NCBI GenBank assembly: GCA_003217735.2
Contig: CP031585.1
Coordinates: 4,575,501-4,639,500, forward strand
Source: Marinibacterium anthonyi
GTDB lineage: Bacteria; Pseudomonadota; Alphaproteobacteria; Rhodobacterales; Rhodobacteraceae
Reading direction: 5' to 3'
Length of the DNA stretch: 64,000 bases
Position numbers and translations under genes: made by a program. Below are positions 13,170 through 22,638 of the stretch, piece by piece; position 1 is the first letter of the stretch, and every line of letters starts with the position of its first letter. A model generated the notes under the pieces. It saw nothing but the letters and a program-made list of their open reading frames with translations, was not told the DNA's origin and did no database searches.

Positions 13170-13616
13170 ATGTTTTCCATCGGAGAGATGTCGCGGCGCA
13201 CCGGGGTCAAGGTGGCGACGATCCGCTATTACGAGGAAACCGGCCTGCTGGCGGCCCCGGCCCGGACCAGCGGCAACCAGCGGCGCTATGGCCAGGGCGA
13301 ATTGGACAAGCTGGGCTTCATCCGCCACGCGCGCGATCTGGGATTTTCACTGGAGGCGATCGGCGCGCTGATCGATCTGCAGGACCATCCCGACCGGTCC
13401 TGTCTTGAGGCCAACCAGATCGCAACGGGACAATTGTCAGAGGTCCGCGCCCGGATCCGGCGGCTGCAGGCGCTGGAGACGGAATTGGCCAGGATCGCCG
13501 AGGGCTGCGACGGCGACGGGACGGCCGATTGCTGTTACGTGCTGCGGTCGCTGGCCGATCACGACCAGTGCGTGACCGAACACGGGGCCGGCGGGGAGCG
13601 TCTGGAGAAGATGTAG
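13170..13616 (+). CDS. MerR-family metal-responsive transcriptional regulator (CadR/ZntR-like)
   Basis: 148 residues. The N-terminal winged helix begins MFSIGEMSRRTGVKVATIRY with YYEETGLL. A dimerisation helix follows and then a metal-binding loop. Cysteines at 78, 113, 121/122 and 134 match the arrangement of Zn/Cd/Pb-sensing MerR proteins (Cys near 79, 114, 115, 124 in ZntR). It is divergent from the cation transporter with a 19-bp-spacer promoter between them. The stop codon TAG comes from the flanking hairpin repeat. Confidence 0.9.
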   Translation: MFSIGEMSRRTGVKVATIRYYEETGLLAAPARTSGNQRRYGQGELDKLGFIRHARDLGFSLEAIGALIDLQDHPDRSCLEANQIATGQLSEVRARIRRLQALETELARIAEGCDGDGTADCCYVLRSLADHDQCVTEHGAGGERLEKM

Positions 13617-13637
13617 GATGGGTTGTTTCAACCCATC
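13613..13637. repeat. GTAGGATGGGT-type hairpin repeat, copy 2
   Basis: Identical over 25 bases to the copy at 12459-12483 and in the same orientation: GTAG, then GATGGGTTG, TTT loop, CAACCCATC. It supplies the TAG stop codon of merR. It closes the cation transporter/merR cassette on the nusG side. Confidence 0.85.
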
Positions 13638-13691
13638 ACGCCCAAAGGGGCTGCGGGGCGGGGCCACCCCCGCCGCCGTGACAGGGCCGGA

Positions 13692-14225
13692 TCAGCCCTG
13701 CTTGGTCACCTGGGTGAATTCCAGCTCGACCGGGGTTTCGCGGCCGAAGATCGACACCGACACCTTCAGGCGCTGGTTGTCCTCGTCGACTTCCTCGATC
13801 ATGCCGTCGAAATCCTCGAACGGGCCTTCGTTGACCTTCACGCGCTCGCCCACTTCGAAGTGGATCAGGGTGCGCGGCGATTCCTCGCCTTCCTGGACGC
13901 GGTTCAGGATCTGGTTCACCTCGGCATCGCGCATCGGCATCGGGCGGCCCTGGGGGCCCAGGAACCCGGTGACCCGGTTGATGTCGTTGATCAGGTGATA
14001 CCCCTTGTCCGACATCTCCATGTGCACCAGCACGTAGCCGGGCATGAAGCGCCGCTCGGTCGAGACCTTCTTGCCGCGCCGGACCTCGATCACCTCTTCG
14101 GTGGGGACCAGAACTTCGTCGATCTCGTCCTCGATCCCGTGCTCGGCAACCAGTGTCCGGATCTGCTCGGCGATCTTCTTTTCGAAATTCGAGAGCACGC
14201 TGACCGAATACCACCGTTTCGCCAT
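13692..14225 (-). CDS. nusG: Transcription termination/antitermination protein NusG
   Basis: 177 residues. The NGN domain (about 1-115) starts [21 protein letters not shown] and contains [14 protein letters not shown]; the KOW domain (about 125-177) has [20 protein letters not shown]. NusG binds RNA polymerase and links it to Rho or to ribosomal protein S10. It normally follows secE and precedes rplK; in this window both junctions contain unrelated DNA, so nusG may need its own promoter in 14226-14422. Confidence 0.98.
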   Translation of the reverse strand: MAKRWYSVSVLSNFEKKIAEQIRTLVAEHGIEDEIDEVLVPTEEVIEVRRGKKVSTERRFMPGYVLVHMEMSDKGYHLINDINRVTGFLGPQGRPMPMRDAEVNQILNRVQEGEESPRTLIHFEVGERVKVNEGPFEDFDGMIEEVDEDNQRLKVSVSIFGRETPVELEFTQVTKQG

Positions 14226-14422
14226 GACCCGTCGCTTCCTTTATCTTCCCCCCGCGCCGGCCTGAACCGGCCAGGGGTTTGCTATGCCTGTTGCGCCTGC
14301 GTTCCGCGTCGCGCCGGAACGAAAACGGGCGTGCAACCGAATCGCCGCACGCCTGTCGCTCAATCTGACGGGTCAACTAGCCCGCCCAGACCGATTGATC
14401 AACCCGTAGTTCCGCGTCGCGG

Positions 14423-14743
14423 TCAGAGGGGCGCCGAGGTCAGCGCCCCGATCATCAGGACCAGCCCGATCGGGCTGATGCCGAAGACCAGCGTGCGCAG
14501 CCAGGGCACGCCGAAGACGTGGACCGGCAGATAGATCGCGCGGGCGATGACCCAGATCGCCGCGCCGGTCAGGGCCGCGGCCGCGGTGCCGGTGACCAGG
14601 GTCAGGGTGGCCACGACAAGGAAGACCGGCAGGTTTTCCTTGAGGTTTTCATGGGCGCGGCGGGCGCGGCCCAGGGTGAGGGTTTCGGTGGGCGGGCGGT
14701 CGGGAGGGTCTTTTACCGGCTGCAATCGGCGGCGGCGCGCCAT
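14423..14743 (-). pseudogene. MAPEG-family membrane protein lacking its N-terminal helix
   Basis: The readable 106 residues contain the MAPEG core (GRARRAHENLKENLPVF, then two or three membrane helices ending VPWLRTLVFGISPIGLVLMI). Family members of about 130 residues begin with another membrane helix; here residues 1-15 (MARRRRLQPVKDPPD) are basic and do not match. The divergent fragment to the right is also missing its start. The simplest reading is that a deletion removed the 5' ends of both genes at about 14700-14710. A fortuitous ATG could still give a short product. Confidence 0.6.
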
Positions 14744-15022
14744 CCGGAGGCGGCGGAGGTCTTTGAGAGGGCCAAGGCGAACGGCTTGTTCGACACCTTG
14801 CCCCGATCTCTGTCGGGATCCCTGGGCGGCTCCAGAATCGCGCCGGTCGTCATCCCCCTGCGCTTCGATCTGCGCGGCGGGCAGCGGCTGAGGATGACGT
14901 CACGGGTGGGCCGGCTGGCGGCCGCCCATGAGTGGCTGGTCGAAGGTCTGGAAGTCGGGTTCTTCGTGCCCTGCGATGCGGACAGCGAAGCGATCCTGAA
15001 CGGCGATCAGTTGCCGAAGTAG
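14708..15022 (+). pseudogene. C-terminal remnant of an unrecognised gene
   Basis: About 104 codons in one frame with natural composition: FYRLQSAAARHPEAAEVFE, then LRFDLRGGQRLRMTS and a C terminus ending GDQLPK before TAG. No start codon or ribosome binding site of its own is visible, and upstream of 14708 the frame runs antisense to the MAPEG gene. Its stop lies inside the antisense of secE, so the last 16 bases overlap. I do not recognise the family. It is read as the surviving 3' part of a gene whose 5' end was lost with that of the MAPEG gene. Confidence 0.45.
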
Positions 15023-15207
15023 GTCAGCACGCCTTGCAGCCCGCTGCGGATCAGCAGGTCGACCAGGGCGAAGAACACCGCCGTCAGGGCCGCCATGACA
15101 AAGACCATCAGGGTGGTCAGCAGGGTCTCGCGACGGGTCGGCCAGACGACCTTGGCGATCTCGGCGCGGGTCTGCTGGATGAACTGGATCGGATTGGTGG
15201 TGGCCAT
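15007..15207 (-). CDS. secE: Preprotein translocase subunit SecE
   Basis: 66 residues starting MATTNPIQFIQQTRAEIAKV, with the conserved VVWPTRRETLLTT segment before a single membrane helix (about 30-50). This short form is normal for alphaproteobacteria. SecE clamps SecY in the protein-conducting channel. A sigma70-like promoter sits immediately upstream, overlapping the end of the AraC gene. In relatives tRNA-Trp lies directly upstream and nusG directly downstream; here both neighbours have been displaced. Confidence 0.95.
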   Translation of the reverse strand: MATTNPIQFIQQTRAEIAKVVWPTRRETLLTTLMVFVMAALTAVFFALVDLLIRSGLQGVLTYFGN

Positions 15208-15232
15208 GGGTATCCCCGTTTCGAATGGGCGG

Positions 15233-15261
15233 TACATAACGGGGCCGAAGACGGGTTTCAA
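15233..15261 (-). promoter_or_regulatory. Probable secE promoter
   Basis: On the minus strand TTGAAA (15256-15261) and TATGTA (15233-15238) are separated by exactly 17 bp. The -10 lies about 25 bases before the secE start codon. The -35 overlaps the last codons of the araC-like gene, so the accessory gene's end abuts the promoter. Confidence 0.7.
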
Positions 15262-16004
15262 GCCCGACGCAAGGCCGTGGGCGCCAGCCCCGTGGCGCGG
15301 CGGAAGGCGTGGGTCAGCGCTTCGGGCGAACCATAGCCGTAACGCCTTGCAATCGCGTCGATCCGGTCGCCCCGTTCAATGTCGCGCCGCGCCAGGCTCA
15401 GCCGCCATTGACGCAGGTAGGCCTGGGGGCTTTGGCCCAGCCGCGCGCGGAACAATTCGACGAACCGGCTAAGCGACAGCCCCGCCGCGCCCGCCATGGC
15501 GGCATTGGTCCAGTCCTGCCCCGGCGCGCCGTGAATCGCCACCAGCGCGCGGGCCAGCCGCGGATCGGCCAGCCCGGCCAGCAGGCCGGTGCCGATGGCG
15601 CCCTTCTGGATTTCGGCCCGCAGGAGACGGACGAACAGCACCTCGGCCAGCCGGTTCAGCACGGTGCCCGCACCGCAGCGTTGCGCCCGGTATTCCGTGC
15701 AGATCAGGTCGACCAGCGACGCCATGCCCGGGTCGTCGCCCGGATCGGCACCGGTGTCGTGACGGATGCAGGTCGGCAGCGCCGCCAGCACCGGGCTTTG
15801 CGCCCCGCCCCAGCTGACGCGCGCGGCAAAGACCAGGTCTTCGCCCGGCCGCGCATGGCACTGGCCCGGCGCATGGGGCGTCAGCAGGATGACCGGCGCC
15901 CCCTGCCCCTGCACCACGTACAGCTGCGCCTGGTCGGGCGGGGCCGGTTCCACCTGCAGCGCGAAATGGGCCATCAGCGCCGACAGCCGGTCAAGATGCG
16001 ACAT
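15258..16004 (-). CDS. AraC-family transcriptional regulator (cupin N-terminal domain)
   Basis: 248 residues from MSHLDRLSALMAHFALQV, with a GGAAG ribosome binding site. Residues 1-150 resemble the cupin-type sensor domain of AraC regulators; residues 155-248 hold two helix-turn-helix motifs (AAMAGAAGLSLSRFVELFRA and IDAIARRYGYGSPEALTHAF). Divergent from the redoxin gene with an 86-base intergenic gap, so it probably controls that gene. An upstream extension of 23 residues is possible but less likely. Confidence 0.82.
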   Translation of the reverse strand: MSHLDRLSALMAHFALQVEPAPPDQAQLYVVQGQGAPVILLTPHAPGQCHARPGEDLVFAARVSWGGAQSPVLAALPTCIRHDTGADPGDDPGMASLVDLICTEYRAQRCGAGTVLNRLAEVLFVRLLRAEIQKGAIGTGLLAGLADPRLARALVAIHGAPGQDWTNAAMAGAAGLSLSRFVELFRARLGQSPQAYLRQWRLSLARRDIERGDRIDAIARRYGYGSPEALTHAFRRATGLAPTALRRA

Positions 16005-16090
16005 TTCCGGTCTTCCGATCAGATTTTCCGCCGTTCCCTTATCGGAACACCACCTATCTAGGAGAGGCGACAACAGAAAGGAAGACGTTC

Positions 16091-16642
16091 ATGCTTCTCC
16101 CTCGCCAGAAGACCCCCGACCTTGCGGTCGACACGCTGGATCATGGCCGGTTCGACCTGGCCTCTGAAACGTCCGAACGCGGCACGGTCGTGGTGGTCTA
16201 TCGCGGGCTGCATTGCCCGATCTGCCTGCCCTACCTGAAACAGGTCGAAGGCCTGGCCGACGACCTGGCCGCGCGCGGCTTCGGCGTCATCGGGCTGAGC
16301 ACCGATACCCAAGACCGGGCCCGCGTCATGCAGGAACGGGCCGGGGCGACGAAGATGATGTTCGGCTACGGGCTGGACCTGCAGGTGGCCCGCGACTGGG
16401 GGCTGTACCTGTCGGAAGGGCGCGGCACGACATCGATCGGGGTCGAGGAACCGGCGCTGTTCGCGGAACCGGGGCTTTTCATCGTCAAGCCGGACCGGAC
16501 GCTGTACTTTGCGGCGGTGCAGACCATGCCCTTCATGCGGCCGGACCTGTCGGGGATGATCGGGGCGCTGGATTTCGTCATCGCCAAGGATTACCCGGCG
16601 CGCGGCGAATATGCCGGCCCCCTGCCCATCGCGGCGGAATGA
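16091..16642 (+). CDS. Peroxiredoxin-like (AhpC/TSA-fold) protein with CPIC motif
   Basis: 183 residues with a thioredoxin fold. The segment YRGLHCPICLPYLKQVEGLA puts a CxxC pair where peroxiredoxins have the PxxxTxxC peroxidatic site. The following GVIGLSTDTQDRARV and LFIVKPDRTLYFA segments match the AhpC-TSA_2 group. An oxidoreductase or peroxide-detoxifying role is likely but the substrate is unknown. It is divergent from an AraC regulator and lies between tRNA-Trp and secE. Confidence 0.75.
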   Translation: MLLPRQKTPDLAVDTLDHGRFDLASETSERGTVVVVYRGLHCPICLPYLKQVEGLADDLAARGFGVIGLSTDTQDRARVMQERAGATKMMFGYGLDLQVARDWGLYLSEGRGTTSIGVEEPALFAEPGLFIVKPDRTLYFAAVQTMPFMRPDLSGMIGALDFVIAKDYPARGEYAGPLPIAAE

Positions 16643-16754
16643 TAGCGAAATGACACCACAATGACATCGACGCGCGCGGCCTTCAGGGGCGCGTGCGACC
16701 CCGGTGCGGGGGCCTGGTGTTACCTGGTGCTGGTCGTCGAATTGTCCGGCGGAA

Positions 16755-16830
16755 TGGCAGGGGCAGCAGGGCTTGAACCCGCGACCTACGGTTTTGGAGA
16801 CCGTCGCTCTACCAACTGAGCTATACCCCT
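16755..16830 (-). tRNA. tRNA-Trp (anticodon CCA)
   Basis: 76 nucleotides on the minus strand with encoded CCA. The 7-bp acceptor stem pairs AGGGGUA with UGCCCCU; the D arm contains GCTCAGTTGGTAGAGC; the anticodon loop CTCCAAA reads CCA; the T arm is CGGGTTCAAGCCCTG. In Rhodobacteraceae tRNA-Trp typically lies between tuf and secE, as it does here, though now separated from both by accessory genes. Confidence 0.97.
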
Positions 16831-16843
16831 AGGACCGGCTTGG

Positions 16844-16872
16844 TGAATAGGCAAGGCGGCGGAGAAGTGCAA
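16844..16872 (-). promoter_or_regulatory. Probable tRNA-Trp promoter
   Basis: Minus-strand TTGCAC (16867-16872) and TATTCA (16844-16849) with a 17-bp spacer. The -10 ends 13 bases before the mature 5' end of tRNA-Trp, leaving a leader of only a few nucleotides. Confidence 0.65.
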
Positions 16873-16898
16873 GGGAAAAGCTCGGGCCTTCCGCCAGA

Positions 16899-17361
16899 TC
16901 ATTCAGGCTCCGGCCGGTCGCTCTTTGCACCGCCTTCCGGCATCGCCGCTTCCAGCGCGGCCAGGTCGGCACCGCAGATTTCGGCCTGGTGCCTGAGGAT
17001 GTGTTCGATGGACCATGTCCACCACGCGATCGCGATCAGGCGGCGGATCACGTCGCGTTCGAACCACCGGCGCGGGACGCGGCCCGGGTTGCCCGCCACG
17101 ATCGAACAGGGCGGGATGCGCCCGCCGACGGCCGCCCCATGTCGAGGCCGTCGAAGGTGGCGAAGGGAAAGGCCCAGTCCCGGGGCGTCGTGTGGGCCCA
17201 GGCATAGGTACAGGCGCCGACCTTCCAGCGGGGATGGTCGATGGCGGCCGACAGAAAGACGGTGCCACAGAAAGAGGGCGCCACAGAAAGACGGCGCCCT
17301 TGTGGATCTGCCCGTCGGGCAGGGTGACGGGGAACCGGGTGTCGGCATCGGGAAACGTCAT
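16899..17361 (-). pseudogene. Decayed CatB-like hexapeptide acetyltransferase gene
   Basis: Three frames each carry a piece of one protein. Frame 1 starts at 17361: MTFPDADTRFPVTLPDGQ then HKGAVFL. Frame 2: SAAIDHPRWKVGACTYAWAH then PFATFDGLDMGRP. Frame 3: CSIVAGNPGRVPRRWFERDV then WWTWSIEHIL to the stop. The first frame break is a 16-bp unit present three times (17251-17298); removing two units restores the reading. The hexapeptide-repeat core that should lie between frames 2 and 3 is absent, as is a stretch between HTTPRDWA and FPFATFDG. An intact member would have about 210 residues. Non-functional as an acetyltransferase. Confidence 0.75.
17251..17298. repeat. 16-bp unit repeated three times in tandem
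   Basis: Units ACAGAAAGACGGTGCC, ACAGAAAGAGGGCGCC and ACAGAAAGACGGCGCC follow without gaps. The two extra copies add 32 bp to the acetyltransferase pseudogene and break its frame. The units differ at only one to two positions. Confidence 0.9.
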
Positions 17362-17567
17362 GGCGCTGTCCTGGGTCAGGGGTGAAACGGGTGACTCGCG
17401 GGGGCGTGCAAGACCGTTTCGCGTGAAAAAGGCGTTAAGATCCGGCATCAAATATCATGGTAAACGTTTGAAATGTCATGGTTAATACCTAAAAGCCACC
17501 GCAATTTCCCTTCGGTTGGTCCTGCCGGCCCTGCTACAGTGTTCGCGGAATAACGGGACTAGTCAAA

Positions 17568-19187
17568 ATGCGTGGATCAAAATGCCGATCCAGACACTTC
17601 AAGCTCTATCTGGCCATCGTCGTGACAACGGCCAGCACCTTTGCCATCAGTGGGCAGCTGGACCTGATGGAACGGTTCTACCAGTTCAGCCATGCGCACG
17701 AACGATGGGAATTGGACGAATTGGCCGTGCTGGTGCTGAACAGCATCGTGGCGCTGACCGTCATCCTGATCGTGCGTACACGCGACATGCGCAAGGCCCT
17801 GCGGGAACGCGATGCGGCCGAGGCGAACATTCGCAAGATGGCCCGCCACGATGCGCTGACCGGGCTGTTCAACCGCCGCGCCTTCCTGGATCACCTGTCC
17901 CGGGTCGCCGGTCTGGACAGCGACCGCAAGGCCGACCTGATCCTGATGATGCTGGACCTTGACCGGTTCAAGGCGGTGAACGACCTGCACGGGCACAATT
18001 GCGGCGACGCGGTCCTGATGGAAACCGCCCGGCGCCTGGAACGGCAATTGGGCGACGGTGACGTGCTGGCGCGGCTGGGCGGCGATGAATTCAGTATCGC
18101 GCTGGCGCCGGGATCTTCGGTGGAACGGGCGGAACGGCTGGCGCACAAGATCTGCTCCGAGATCGCCAGACCCGTCCGATACCGCGAGATTTCGGTGACG
18201 ATCGGCACCTGCGTCGGGCTGGCCACGATCGACCGGTCGACCCGTTTTGCCGACGGCCTGGGGTTCGCCGATCACGCGCTGTACGCCGCCAAGAACATGG
18301 GCCGCGGGCAGTTCGCATGGTACGACGCCGGGCTGGACGCCGCCGCCAAGGAACGCCTGCAGATCGAAGCGGACCTGCGCGACGCCATTTCCAGGGGCGA
18401 GGTGGTGGCCCATTACCAGCCGATCTTTGACATCCGGACCGACGTGCTGCGCGGGTTCGAGGTTCTGGCCCGCTGGAAGACCGAAACCCGGGGGCAAATC
18501 CCGCCATCGACTTTCATCGGCATCGCCGAAGACACCGGCCTGATCGCCCCCCTGGGGTGGAGCATCCTGGAACAGGCCTGCGAGACCGGGCGCCAGTGGC
18601 CGTCGGCCCTGAAGATGTCGATCAACTTCTCGTCGATGCAGTTCCAGGACCCGCAGCTGGTGGAACGGGTCGGCGCGATCCTGACGAAGACCGGGTTTGA
18701 CCCGGCGCGGCTGGACATCGAGATCACCGAAAGCGTGTTCATGAAGGACATCGCCCTGGCCAAGTGGTCCATCGAACAGCTGCACCGGATGGGGATCTCG
18801 CTGTCGCTGGACGATTTCGGCACGGGCTATTCGTCGCTGTCCTACCTGCGACAATTGCCGTTCGACCGGATCAAGATCGACCGCAGCTTCGTGACGGGCA
18901 TCCAGTCGAACGCCGAGAACCAGAAGCTGGTGACCGGGATCCTGTCGCTGGCCCACGGGCTGAGCCTGGATGTCACGGCCGAGGGGATCGAGACCGAGGG
19001 CGACCTGGCGTTCCTGCAGGCGGCGGACTGCCAACTGGGTCAAGGCTACATCTTTGCCCAGGCGATCAGCGCGGCCGAGGTGGACTGGATGTTGGAAACC
19101 AAGTGGGCGCTTGCAGATAGCACGGACGAGGTGCCGGGCCAGGTGCCGGACCGGGCGACGAACGCCGGCGCCCGCAAGACGGGCTGA
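17568..19187 (+). CDS. Membrane-anchored GGDEF-EAL protein (cyclic-di-GMP turnover)
   Basis: 539 residues. Two membrane helices (about 11-29 and 53-70) enclose a short periplasmic segment. The GGDEF domain (about 90-250) has an intact GGDEF at 171-175 and no clear RxxD inhibitory site just upstream. The EAL domain (about 262-510) has EVL at 298-300, INFS around 352, EITES around 386, DDFGTGYSSL at 415-424, KIDRS near 437 and EGIE at 472-475, so all metal ligands are present. Both synthesis and breakdown of c-di-GMP are possible. It sits between tuf and tRNA-Trp on the opposite strand. The C-terminal tail (about 515-539) is hydrophilic. Confidence 0.93.
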   Translation: MRGSKCRSRHFKLYLAIVVTTASTFAISGQLDLMERFYQFSHAHERWELDELAVLVLNSIVALTVILIVRTRDMRKALRERDAAEANIRKMARHDALTGLFNRRAFLDHLSRVAGLDSDRKADLILMMLDLDRFKAVNDLHGHNCGDAVLMETARRLERQLGDGDVLARLGGDEFSIALAPGSSVERAERLAHKICSEIARPVRYREISVTIGTCVGLATIDRSTRFADGLGFADHALYAAKNMGRGQFAWYDAGLDAAAKERLQIEADLRDAISRGEVVAHYQPIFDIRTDVLRGFEVLARWKTETRGQIPPSTFIGIAEDTGLIAPLGWSILEQACETGRQWPSALKMSINFSSMQFQDPQLVERVGAILTKTGFDPARLDIEITESVFMKDIALAKWSIEQLHRMGISLSLDDFGTGYSSLSYLRQLPFDRIKIDRSFVTGIQSNAENQKLVTGILSLAHGLSLDVTAEGIETEGDLAFLQAADCQLGQGYIFAQAISAAEVDWMLETKWALADSTDEVPGQVPDRATNAGARKTG

Positions 19188-19230
19188 CGCCGCGGGCCGG
19201 CCGATCCCCGGGGGCCAATCCCCGGAACGC

Positions 19231-19258
19231 AAAAGGCGCGCAGGATGTCCTGCGCGCC
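19231..19258 (-). terminator. Rho-independent terminator of tuf
   Basis: A near-perfect stem GGCGCGCAGGA / TCCTGCGCGCC followed on the minus strand by TTTT, 53 bases after the tuf stop codon. It separates tuf from the downstream tRNA-Trp/secE genes. Confidence 0.85.
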
Positions 19259-19310
19259 CTTGCTGTTCTTGTCGAACCGAACGGGCGTTACCGCCCGCCC
19301 TGCCCCCGGA

Positions 19311-20486
<1,176 letters not shown>

Positions 20487-20549
20487 TCCTCAGGCGCCCT
20501 TCTTTCGGTTTGCGGGGGTCGGAGCGACCCGGTTTGTATCTGCGCGGGG

Positions 20550-20578
20550 CACATATTGGGTTCAGGGGTGAAAATCAA
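20550..20578 (-). promoter_or_regulatory. Probable tuf promoter
   Basis: Minus-strand TTGATT (20573-20578) and TATGTG (20550-20555) with a 17-bp spacer, about 64 bases before the tuf start codon. The leader contains a GGGTCG-GAG-CGACCC stem. Confidence 0.65.
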
Positions 20579-20643
20579 GCGCATCCGCACCATCCGCTGG
20601 ACATCCATCGGACTGGCGCGATGCATCTTTTTCGCGCCCCGCC

Positions 20644-21306
20644 CTAGCCGTCGGCGGGGGGGGCCGTGGCCGGCGCCGCGGTGTCACCCGACGAGGTCTT
20701 GCGCGGCACGCCCGAAGGGTTGCCGGGCTGGGTGCGGTCGACCTCGACCGTGGTCGCGGCGCCGGGGCGCGCGTCGAACCAGCCCTTGGTCTTGTGCATC
20801 TGGACCATCCAGTCCTCGATCGCGTCCATGGCGTTGTCGGACAGGCCCTTGAGCTGCTCTTCCTTGCTTCGGATATGGCCCGAGCCAAGCGCGAACGATT
20901 CGCCCGTCGTGTCCTCGAAGATGGTGAACTGCCTGGGCTCCGGGTTCAGCTTGGCGTTGGCCGCGTCGTCCCAGATGGTGACGTTGATGATCAGCGCCGA
21001 CCGGGGATTGTAGATCACCGGCACGCCCGGGGGCGCCAGCATGTAGCCTTCGACACTGATGCCGAAGTGATACAGCTGATTGCCGTCATAGCCGCCGAAC
21101 CGGGTTTCCACCGCCTGGGTCAGCGCATCGACCCATTCCGCCTGCGTCGCATCGCGCGACACCGGCCCCTTCTTCATTTTCGACGCGATGACAACGTTGT
21201 AGCCAAGTTCGAACGCCCCAAGATCCTGCGGGGGGCGGGCGCCGTCGTCACTGGTGCAGCCCAGAAGCAGGGCGGCGAGGGCCAGGCAGGCAATTATGCG
21301 GGTCAT
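20644..21306 (-). CDS. Putative outer-membrane or periplasmic lipoprotein of unknown function
   Basis: 220 residues with a lipoprotein signal peptide [20 protein letters not shown]; the lipobox cysteine is Cys17. The mature part has no domain I recognise; it contains [20 protein letters not shown] and [16 protein letters not shown], and a Pro/Ala/Thr-rich C terminus (about 185-220). It lies just upstream of tuf in the same direction, separated by the tuf promoter. Confidence 0.75.
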   Translation of the reverse strand: MTRIIACLALAALLLGCTSDDGARPPQDLGAFELGYNVVIASKMKKGPVSRDATQAEWVDALTQAVETRFGGYDGNQLYHFGISVEGYMLAPPGVPVIYNPRSALIINVTIWDDAANAKLNPEPRQFTIFEDTTGESFALGSGHIRSKEEQLKGLSDNAMDAIEDWMVQMHKTKGWFDARPGAATTVEVDRTQPGNPSGVPRKTSSGDTAAPATAPPADG

Positions 21307-21610
21307 CGGGCCTCTCTTGCGGCGGCGGTCGGAAAATCCATCCCGTAGCTGATAGACCGGCTGGCCCGCGGGTTCAATTCACAGATGACACAGCGGATTT
21401 CGCGAACAATCCCCGGCTGCGCGCAGGCATTGCCCACCTGAGCGGAACATTGCCACAATTCGCCACATTTTTACGGTAATTCCAACAAAATCTGAACAAG
21501 ATCCTGCCTCGTGTAATTGTCACACTGTGCACACCCGGCGTCCAGAATGGACGTCGTCAAACGTGTTTGCGCAAAGCTCGTTTCAAGACGGTTCAGAAAG
21601 GTCAGCCGAC
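21307..21610. other. Intergenic region between the lipoprotein and Hint-protein genes
   Basis: 304 bases between divergent genes. The stretch 21455-21520 is clearly more AT-rich than its surroundings and is where promoters for either gene would lie. I see no tRNA, strong hairpin or repeat. The Hint gene's ribosome binding site (GAAAGGTC) is at its right end. Confidence 0.6.
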
Positions 21611-22621
21611 ATGCCCATCATCGCCCTCCAGCCCTGGTCCCAGTTCACGCGCGCGGACGAGGAATCGATGGGGTCCGCCGGGTCGATCGTGTTCAACGGG
21701 GGCGCTTCGGTGCCCTTGATCCTGCGCACGCCCACGGGCGGCGGGACGCTGGAACTGGAACAGGCGGTGCAGGTGGACGGCACCGGCTTTCCCTGCGGTG
21801 CGGTCGTCAGCGCGCCGGCCGAGGCGATGGCCCCCGACGTGCGCACCGGCCATGTGCTGGCGCTGGACGACACGCCGGTGGGCATCTGCCTGGACGCCGA
21901 ACACCGGCTGCAGCCCGGCGACCTGGTCACCATCGGCGACAAGCCGGCGTTGGCCCTGCCCCAGACCGAACCCCATGACGGCATCCTGTGTTTTGCCGCC
22001 GGCACCCAGATCGAGACGCCAAGCGGTCCGCGCCGGGTCGAAACCCTGCGCCCGGGCGAGATCGTGGCGACCGAGGACCGGGGGCCGCAGCCCCTGCTGT
22101 GGTCCGGACGCCGCGAAGTTCTGTTCACCCGCGGCGACAACCGTCACCGTCCGATCCTGTTCCGCCCCGGGTCGCTGGGCCCGAACCTGCCCGAACGGGA
22201 CCTGGTGGTGTCGCCCGATCACCACCTCGTGGTGCGCGGCCCCGACGTGGCCGAACTGACGGGGAATTTCTCGGCCCTGGCGCCCGCCGGCGCGCTGGCG
22301 GAACTGCGCGGCGCGCGGCAGATGCTGGGCAAGCGGCGGATCACCTATGTGCACCTGATGCTGGAAACCCATGCGATCCTGAAGGCCGAGGGCGCGGATG
22401 CGGAAAGCTACTACCCGACGCCCGCGGCCCTTGCGACGCTGAGCGACAGCCAGCGGTCGTCGATCTTCGGCCACATCCCGGCGCTGAGGATCGCGCCCGA
22501 GACCGCCTATGGCCCGACCGCGCTGCCGATGATCGACTGGCCGTCGGCCAAGCGCCTGGCGACCAGGCGCAAGAGCGAGACGCAGGGCGCTTCGGACGTG
22601 CAGAAACTGGCCACCGGGTAA
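21611..22621 (+). CDS. Hint (Hedgehog/intein) domain protein
   Basis: 336 residues. The Hint domain starts at Cys127 in CFAAGTQIETPSGPRRVETL and continues through WSGRREVLF to SPDHHLVV at 201-208, matching the Hint_2 group common in Rhodobacteraceae. The N-terminal 125 residues have no recognised fold. Such domains can be self-cleaving, with the catalytic Cys at the cleavage point, but a true intein Asn at the end is not obvious. No RTX repeats are present, unlike many Hint proteins of this group. The ATG after GAAAGGTC was preferred to an upstream in-frame ATG. Confidence 0.82.
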   Translation: MPIIALQPWSQFTRADEESMGSAGSIVFNGGASVPLILRTPTGGGTLELEQAVQVDGTGFPCGAVVSAPAEAMAPDVRTGHVLALDDTPVGICLDAEHRLQPGDLVTIGDKPALALPQTEPHDGILCFAAGTQIETPSGPRRVETLRPGEIVATEDRGPQPLLWSGRREVLFTRGDNRHRPILFRPGSLGPNLPERDLVVSPDHHLVVRGPDVAELTGNFSALAPAGALAELRGARQMLGKRRITYVHLMLETHAILKAEGADAESYYPTPAALATLSDSQRSSIFGHIPALRIAPETAYGPTALPMIDWPSAKRLATRRKSETQGASDVQKLATG

Positions 22622-22638
22622 GGGGGCCAGCCCCCTGG

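Noticed and set aside
16899-17385. A functional 182-residue or 149-residue protein in the acetyltransferase region
   Set aside because: Each single frame contains only part of the acetyltransferase sequence; the parts lie in three frames.
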